Positions 34,216-38,567 of a stretch of 38,567 bases of DNA are shown here, piece by piece (position 1 is the first letter of the stretch; each line of letters opens with the position of its first letter). The translations under genes were made by a program, and so were the position numbers. Origin of the DNA: CAXTEJ01 sp964243295 (GTDB lineage: Bacteria > Actinomycetota > Actinomycetes > Actinomycetales > Angustibacteraceae); contig CAXTEJ010000031.1 in NCBI GenBank assembly GCA_964243295.1, forward strand, positions 1 through 38,567, read 5' to 3'. The notes beneath the pieces were generated by a model. That model saw only the letters and a list, made by a program, of their open reading frames with translations, made no database searches and was not told where the DNA came from.

Positions 34216-35748
34216 GTGTCTGCTCACGAACCTCCGGCCCGCCGGCGGACCGCAGCCGCTCTCACAGCTGTGCCCGTCGGCTCTGCCGACGAGGACCCGG
34301 TGGTCGTCGCGCGACGGGTGGTCGCTGTCCTCGACCCGGAGGCCACCCTGCCCCGTTGCGGGCTGCGGTCCGTCCGGATCGCCTCGCTGAGCTGGTCGGC
34401 CGTGACCGAAGCGGTCAGCGAGGTCCTGGACGAACGCGCAGCCGCAGCATCCGACGCTGCGCCGCTCACCGTCGGGCTGGTGATGGACAAGACGCCGATC
34501 CGCCGCCTCGGCGTCCCCATCAAGCCGGCGATCAGCCGCGTGCTGGCCGGCCTGTTCACCGTTCGCGAGATCGTCCTGGATGACGGTCATCCCGAGCTGC
34601 ACGTGTCCGAACCGGTGCTGGAGCAGGCTCGGGTGGCGGTCAGCGGGGTTGACGCCGTGGTGAGCATCGGTGGCGGCACCATCACCGACATCGGCAAGGT
34701 GGCCTCCGCCGCCGTGGGTGTTCCGTTGGTCGTCGTGCAGACTGCCGCCTCGGTGGACGGGTTCACCGACGACGTCTCGGTGCTGCTGCGCAACGGCGTC
34801 AAGCGGACCACCCCGTCCCGGTGGCCGGACATCGTGCTGGCCGACATCGACACCGTGCACGAGGCCCCGCGTGCGATGAACATCGCCGGTTTCGGCGAGC
34901 TGACCTCGATGTTCACCGCACCGGCGGACTGGCTGCTGGCCGCGCTGGTCGGGACCGACACGTCGTTCCACCGCGCACCTATCAAGGTGCTGGAGGAGGC
35001 CGGCAAGGATCTCGAGAGCTGGTCCACCCAGCTGGGCAGCACCTCCGAGGCGACTGGTCGGCTGGCTCGGGCACTGGCCATCCGAGGGATCGCGACCGGC
35101 ATCTCGAGTGGGACCGCCTGCCTGTCCGGAGTCGAGCACCTGGTCAGTCACATGCTCGACCTGTCCAACGGAGCCGCCCACCGACCGATCGGGCTGCACG
35201 GCGCCCAGGTCGGCGCGGCGGTGGTCGTGGCCGCCGCCTCCTGGCAGCTGCTCTTCGATCGGCTCGCCGGCACCGATCGGTCCGTGCTGGCCGACCGGCT
35301 CAGCCAGCTGCCACTCAGCGCCGATGAGAGCACGGTGCGTGGCGCCTTCGCCGCAGTCGATCCGACCGAGGTGATCGGTGCGGAGTGCTGGTCGGACTAC
35401 GCGTCCAAGGCAGCCGCCCTCGACCGCCTGCGGCCGCAGCTGATCGCCCTCGTGCAGGACTGGCCAGAGGCTGCAGACCGGCTGCGACCGCTGGTCAGGA
35501 CCCCGGAGGAGCTGGCGGCGGCGCTCGTTTCGGCCGGAGCCCCGGCCCGACTGGCTGACGTCGAGTCGGTGACCGGCCCGGACCATGCCATGTGGGCGAT
35601 CACCAACTGTGCCTACATGCGGAACCGGCTCACCGTGGTCGACGTGCTCATCGCGCTGGGCTGGTGGACGACCGCAGACGTCGCCGCCGTCATGGACGCG
35701 GCCGAGCAGGCCGTGAAGGTCGCCGAGGTGTCTCATGCCCCTCGGTGA
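34216..35748 (+). CDS. glycerol-1-phosphate-dehydrogenase-like / iron-containing alcohol dehydrogenase family protein
   Basis: This 510-residue protein has the fold of the EgsA/AraM/GldA family. The NAD-binding GGGTITDIGK lies at residues 152-161, followed by QTAASVDGFTDD (175-186). Two metal-type histidines are in SGVEHLVSH (H308, H312), and another follows in LHGAQVG (H328). At the position where relatives have the metal ligand Asp (GxGD), this protein has Glu (GFGE, E228), and the Lys a few residues later in AraM is absent. It is also about 100 residues longer than typical EgsA/AraM. Activity may be on sn-glycerol-1-phosphate/DHAP or a different polyol phosphate. GTG 34216 is set by GAGGAG at 34202-34207. 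It overlaps the next kinase gene by 14 nt. Confidence 0.82.
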   Translation: MSAHEPPARRRTAAALTAVPVGSADEDPVVVARRVVAVLDPEATLPRCGLRSVRIASLSWSAVTEAVSEVLDERAAAASDAAPLTVGLVMDKTPIRRLGVPIKPAISRVLAGLFTVREIVLDDGHPELHVSEPVLEQARVAVSGVDAVVSIGGGTITDIGKVASAAVGVPLVVVQTAASVDGFTDDVSVLLRNGVKRTTPSRWPDIVLADIDTVHEAPRAMNIAGFGELTSMFTAPADWLLAALVGTDTSFHRAPIKVLEEAGKDLESWSTQLGSTSEATGRLARALAIRGIATGISSGTACLSGVEHLVSHMLDLSNGAAHRPIGLHGAQVGAAVVVAAASWQLLFDRLAGTDRSVLADRLSQLPLSADESTVRGAFAAVDPTEVIGAECWSDYASKAAALDRLRPQLIALVQDWPEAADRLRPLVRTPEELAAALVSAGAPARLADVESVTGPDHAMWAITNCAYMRNRLTVVDVLIALGWWTTADVAAVMDAAEQAVKVAEVSHAPR

Positions 35749-37246
35749 GCTGGTCATCGGTGTCGACTGCTCCACGACTGCGGCCAAGGCAGTGGTCTGG
35801 GGCCCGACCGGTGTCGCGCTGTCCCAGGCCCGGGCGGCGTTCGAGCTGACGCACCCGAGGCCGACCTGGGCCGAGCAGAACCCCGAGGACTGGTGGACGG
35901 CCACCCGGGAGGCGATCCGGCGGGCGGCGCAGACAGTCGATCGGGACCGGATCGCCGCCATCTGCGTCACCCACCAGCGCGAGACATTCGCCTGCCTGGA
36001 CCGCGCCGGGAAGCCGCTGCGGCCGGCGATGCTGTGGGCCGACACCCGGGCCACGGAGGAGGTGCAGAAGTATGGCACCGCCGAGGTGCACCGGGTGACC
36101 GGCAAGCCGCCCAACCCGACTCCGGCCTGGTACAAGCTGCTCTGGCTGGCCACGCACGAGCCCGAAACCCTGCAGCACACCGCGAGTGTCGTGGACGTCC
36201 AGGGCTTCTTGGTCAACCGGCTGACCGGGGAGCTGCGGACCAGCTGGGCCAGTGCCGACCCACTGGGCGTGGTCGACCTGACCACCTTCGACTACGCCGA
36301 TGGCCTGCTGTCCACCGCTGGTCTGCACCGTGACCAGTTCGCCGAGTTGTCCGCGCCCGGGTCTGCCCTGGGCACCATCACCGAGGAGGCCGCCCAGCAG
36401 ACCGGTCTGCCGCCGGGGCTGCCGGTCATCGCCGGACTCGGTGACGGCCAGGCCGCGCAGCTCGGGTGCGGCATCACCGCCACGGGGACCGCGTACCTGA
36501 ACCTGGGCACTGGCATCGTGTCGGGGACGTTCAGCCGTACCTACGCCAGCGACGTCCGGTTCCGCACGCTGGCAGCAGGCATCCCCGGCGGCTACACCCT
36601 GGAGACGTTCATCGGCGGCGGGACCTACAACATCCGCTGGTTCGTCGAGAAGTTCGCCGGCGTCAACACCCAGATGCTGGGCCTGGACCTGTCACCCGAG
36701 CAGGTTCTGGAGGCAGCCGCCGACATGCTGCCAGCGGGCAGCGAAGGACTGATCGCGCTGCCGTACTGGACTGGAGCCCTGACGCCGTACTGGGACCACG
36801 ACGCGCGGGGTGCCTTGATCGGGCTGACCGGTATCCACGGGAAGGGACACGTCTACCGCGCCATCCTGGAGAGTCTCGCCTTCGAGCAACGGTTCCTCAC
36901 GGCCGGCGCCGAGGATGCGCTCGGCGAGCGGGTGTCCCGGGTCATCGCCCTCGGGGGCGGCTCGCGCAGTCGCATCTGGTGCCAGATCATCGCCGACGTC
37001 ATGCAGCGGCGCGTGGAGGTGGTCAGCGAACCGGAGAGCACGTGCCTCGGGGCCGGGGTGCTGGCGGCGGCGGCCGTCGGCATCCACCCGTCCATCGAGG
37101 ACGCGGCGGTGGCGATGACCAGCACCGGCCGCAGCTTCGAACCCGACGACCGCAACGTCGCAGAGTACGACCGGCTGTTTGCGGTGTACCGGACGATCTA
37201 CCCCGCGCTGCGAGAGCTCTTCGGTGCCTTGGCGGCAGCGCAGTGA
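35735..37246 (+). CDS. FGGY-family carbohydrate kinase (xylulokinase/erythritol-kinase-like)
   Basis: This 503-residue second kinase of the locus is not closely similar to the GlpK-like one. Features are the N-terminal phosphate motif GVDCSTTAAKAV (9-20), THQRETFACLD (79-89), MLWADTRA, the catalytic Asp D237 in AGLGDGQAAQLGCG, and the C-terminal ATP-site segments ALGGGSRSRIWCQIIADV and ESTCLGAGVLAA. It belongs to the xylulokinase/EryA side of the family, so a ketose or tetritol/pentitol are candidate substrates. ATG 35735 lies inside the end of the dehydrogenase gene. The stop overlaps the phosphatase GTG, so a kinase and a phosphatase are translated together. Confidence 0.88.
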   Translation: MPLGELVIGVDCSTTAAKAVVWGPTGVALSQARAAFELTHPRPTWAEQNPEDWWTATREAIRRAAQTVDRDRIAAICVTHQRETFACLDRAGKPLRPAMLWADTRATEEVQKYGTAEVHRVTGKPPNPTPAWYKLLWLATHEPETLQHTASVVDVQGFLVNRLTGELRTSWASADPLGVVDLTTFDYADGLLSTAGLHRDQFAELSAPGSALGTITEEAAQQTGLPPGLPVIAGLGDGQAAQLGCGITATGTAYLNLGTGIVSGTFSRTYASDVRFRTLAAGIPGGYTLETFIGGGTYNIRWFVEKFAGVNTQMLGLDLSPEQVLEAAADMLPAGSEGLIALPYWTGALTPYWDHDARGALIGLTGIHGKGHVYRAILESLAFEQRFLTAGAEDALGERVSRVIALGGGSRSRIWCQIIADVMQRRVEVVSEPESTCLGAGVLAAAAVGIHPSIEDAAVAMTSTGRSFEPDDRNVAEYDRLFAVYRTIYPALRELFGALAAAQ

Positions 37247-38073
37247 CGACAACCACCGCCGACCTGGAGTCGCTGCTGGTGCCCCCCACCCGCCGTTACC
37301 AAGGTTACATCTTCGACCTCGACGGCACCATCTACCTGGGGTCGGACCTGCTGCCGGGGGTCCTGCGGCTCATCGAGGGTCTTCGCGCGCGAGCTGCCCG
37401 GATCGTCTTCCTGTCCAACAACCCGACACGCGACCCGCAGATGTACGTGGACAAGCTGACCAGGTTGGGTATCCCGGTGCGCCTGGACGAGATCCTCAAC
37501 ACCGTCGTGACGATGACCACGTGGTTGGTGGAGAACGCCGCCGGGAAGAAGATCTTCGTCATCGGCGAGCAACCGCTGAGGTCCGCCATCGTGGCCGCTG
37601 GGCTGGAGCTCAGCGAGGACGCGCACCAGGTGGACGTGGTGGTGGCCAGCTACGACCGGGCCTTCGACTACCGCAAGCTGCAGGTGGCGTTCGATGCGCT
37701 CGCCACCTACCGAAGAGCCGTCCTCGTCACGACCAACCCGGACGTCTACTGCCCGTTCCCCGGCGGGCACGGCGAACCTGATGCCGGGGCGATCGTGGCC
37801 GCGATCGAGGCCTGCACCGGGGTGCGGTGCGCGGTCAACGCGGGCAAGCCCGACCCACTGATGGTCGAGACGGCGATGAGCTTGATCGGTCTGCGGCCGT
37901 CGGAGTGCGTGATGGTCGGCGACCGGCTGAGTACCGACATCGCGATGGGCGAGGCCGCCGGGATGGACTCGGCCCTGGTGCTGACCGGGGAGACCACGCT
38001 GCCGATGCTGGCCGCCTCAGGTCGACGGCCGACGTGGGTCCTGCAGCAGATCGACGAGCTGCTGACCGACTGA
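37243..38073 (+). CDS. HAD-superfamily phosphatase, NagD-like (subclass IIA)
   Basis: This 276-residue phosphatase has all four HAD motifs: FDLDGTIYLG (nucleophile D25, acid D27), LSNN (S58), GKPDP (K202) and MVGDRLSTDI (D227, D232). The C2-type cap lies between motifs II and III, with TTNPDVYCPFPGG and GAIVAAIEACTG typical of NagD/phosphoglycolate/glycerol-phosphate phosphatases. Candidates for the substrate are a sugar phosphate made by the neighbouring kinases, phosphoglycolate or glycerol-1-phosphate. GTG 37243 is fixed by the GTGA overlap with the kinase gene. It is the last gene of the operon. Confidence 0.88.
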   Translation: MTTTTADLESLLVPPTRRYQGYIFDLDGTIYLGSDLLPGVLRLIEGLRARAARIVFLSNNPTRDPQMYVDKLTRLGIPVRLDEILNTVVTMTTWLVENAAGKKIFVIGEQPLRSAIVAAGLELSEDAHQVDVVVASYDRAFDYRKLQVAFDALATYRRAVLVTTNPDVYCPFPGGHGEPDAGAIVAAIEACTGVRCAVNAGKPDPLMVETAMSLIGLRPSECVMVGDRLSTDIAMGEAAGMDSALVLTGETTLPMLAASGRRPTWVLQQIDELLTD

Positions 38074-38087
38074 AGCGGTTGCTTCGG
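38069..38087 (+). terminator. candidate terminator hairpin of the polyol operon
   Basis: GAAGC (38072-38076) and GCTTC (38081-38085) form a perfect stem with loop GGTT, extendable by one wobble and one GC pair. It spans the stop codon of the phosphatase gene, where an operon-end signal is expected. No T-run follows, which is common for actinobacterial terminators. Confidence 0.4.
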
Positions 38088-38204
38088 GGTGTACGGATAC
38101 GATGGCGGACGGTGTGCAGGTGACCGCAGAGCACCAGCCCTCGCGACCCACCGCCACGTCGTCATCGCGGCGTTGAACGGGCCCCACCAGCACGTCGGCG
38201 AGGT

Positions 38205-38327
38205 CGACACGACCGGTCACGTGACGTCGCGCGGCTGGTAGCCGAGGTCCGCAGCCACGCCTGCGCGACCGCCGGCTCGAGGCCCTGCCGTGGGTGGGGT
38301 CGTGGTTGAGGAACCACGGCGCGTGCG
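38205..38327 (-). pseudogene. decayed fragment of an amino-acid ABC binding-protein gene
   Basis: On the minus strand this stretch matches 20729-20853 of the intact binding-protein gene (codons about 62-103), with roughly four of five bases identical by eye and at least two single-base deletions. Different frames read HAPWFLNHDPTHG, GLEPAVAQAW and VAADLGYQPRDVT, against APWFVDDDPSNG, GFESAVAYAV and VAADLGYQASDVT in the intact protein, so the copy is frameshifted twice and not functional. The surrounding 38088-38204 and 38328-38400 show no gene I can support. Confidence 0.75.
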
Positions 38328-38342
38328 ACTAGACCTGGTGTG

Positions 38343-38367
38343 GGACAAGGCCTCTCACTTGTCCACA
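38343..38367 (+). promoter_or_regulatory. inverted repeat and DnaA-box-like sequence ahead of the DUF222-type gene
   Basis: GGACAAG (38343-38349) and CTTGTCC (38358-38364) are perfect 7-bp inverted arms with an 8-nt centre. The right arm overlaps TTGTCCACA (38359-38367), which equals the high-GC actinobacterial DnaA-box consensus. A possible -10 box TAGGAT lies at 38404-38409 with TTGCCG 15 bp upstream (38383-38388). A hairpin, an operator or a chance DnaA box are all possible. Confidence 0.3.
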
Positions 38368-38416
38368 GATGTCATTGGTGCCTTGCCGTTGCGGCGGCGC
38401 TCGTAGGATCGTACGT

Positions 38417-38567
38417 ATGTTCGATTTCGACGAGACCGTGAGCGCACCAGGGCTGCGCTGGTTGGCGTCCTGGCTCGCGGGGCCGCTGAACGACGCGGGT
38501 GCGGGCTCGGGTCGGATCGACGAGATCGAGTTGTTGGAGCGGGTGAAGTCCGTGTGCGCTGCTCGTC
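38417..38567 (+). CDS. DUF222/HNH-endonuclease-type protein, N-terminal part (3' end outside window)
   Basis: The frame from ATG 38417 stays open to the end of the window and gives 50 residues, beginning MFDFDETVSAPGL and continuing with GRIDEIELLERVKSVCAA. This is the usual beginning of actinobacterial DUF222 (13E12-type) proteins, which often end in an HNH nuclease domain and occur in many copies per genome. The nuclease domain would lie beyond the window, so the family call is by N-terminal resemblance only. A weak -10-like TAGGAT precedes it by 7 nt, which would give a very short or leaderless transcript. Confidence 0.65.
   Translation, partial: MFDFDETVSAPGLRWLASWLAGPLNDAGAGSGRIDEIELLERVKSVCAAR

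Noticed and set aside
38017..38220. Short minus-strand open frames downstream of the phosphatase gene
   Set aside because: No start signals or family similarity; they overlap the phosphatase end and the decayed binding-protein fragment.

Overview
The window is very GC-rich, genes overlap by 4 nt (ATGA/GTGA) and often start with GTG, and a complex I operon leads into a polyprenyl diphosphate synthase. There is also a KorAB 2-oxoglutarate:ferredoxin oxidoreductase, an ABC sugar importer without its own ATPase, and the start of a DUF222/HNH-type gene. Together these indicate a high-GC actinobacterium with a menaquinone-based aerobic respiratory chain. No rRNA, tRNA, CRISPR array or transposase is visible.

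Layout. (1) 1-10297, plus strand: the end of nuoG, then nuoH-I-J-K-L-M-N and a long-chain polyprenyl diphosphate synthase, nearly all translationally coupled. (2) 10463-11026: a small HATPase (anti-sigma-like) protein, convergent with (3) 10997-15065, minus strand: korA-korB-rarD, all overlapping. (4) 15348-18523, plus strand: a carbohydrate ABC importer (Tat/lipoprotein binding protein and two permeases, no ATPase). (5) 18542-21037, minus strand: a polar amino-acid-type ABC importer (binding protein, permease, ATPase). (6) 21242-38085: a polyol/sugar catabolic locus. A divergent SorC-type regulator faces a ribose-type ABC importer, followed by a long plus-strand gene train. (7) 38205-38327: a decayed minus-strand fragment of the amino-acid binding-protein gene of region 5. 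After it the 5' end of a DUF222-type gene runs off the window.

The most interesting part is region 6. After the importer come an acetoin-dehydrogenase-type E1 alpha and beta, a free-standing 80-residue lipoyl domain, a GlpD-like FAD dehydrogenase, a GlpK-like kinase, a divergent class II aldolase, an E2 acyltransferase catalytic domain with no lipoyl or E1/E3-binding domain, a lipoate-protein ligase-like protein, a glycerol-1-phosphate-dehydrogenase-like protein, a second FGGY kinase and a NagD-type HAD phosphatase. Thus the E2 component is split into two genes about 4.2 kb apart and a lipoylation enzyme sits beside it. No E3 gene is present, so a shared dihydrolipoyl dehydrogenase would be needed.

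My inference is that an imported polyol or polyol derivative is phosphorylated, oxidised to a ketose phosphate and split by the aldolase. An alpha-hydroxyketone or 2-oxo-acid intermediate would then be cleaved oxidatively to an acyl-CoA by the split complex. The substrate cannot be read from the sequence. The locus is flanked by an intact and a degraded copy of the same binding-protein gene in the same orientation, and it looks less extremely GC-biased than the nuo region; both suggest an acquired or rearranged segment. A TTGACA/TACGCT promoter between two matching palindromic sites is the best-supported regulatory element in the window.
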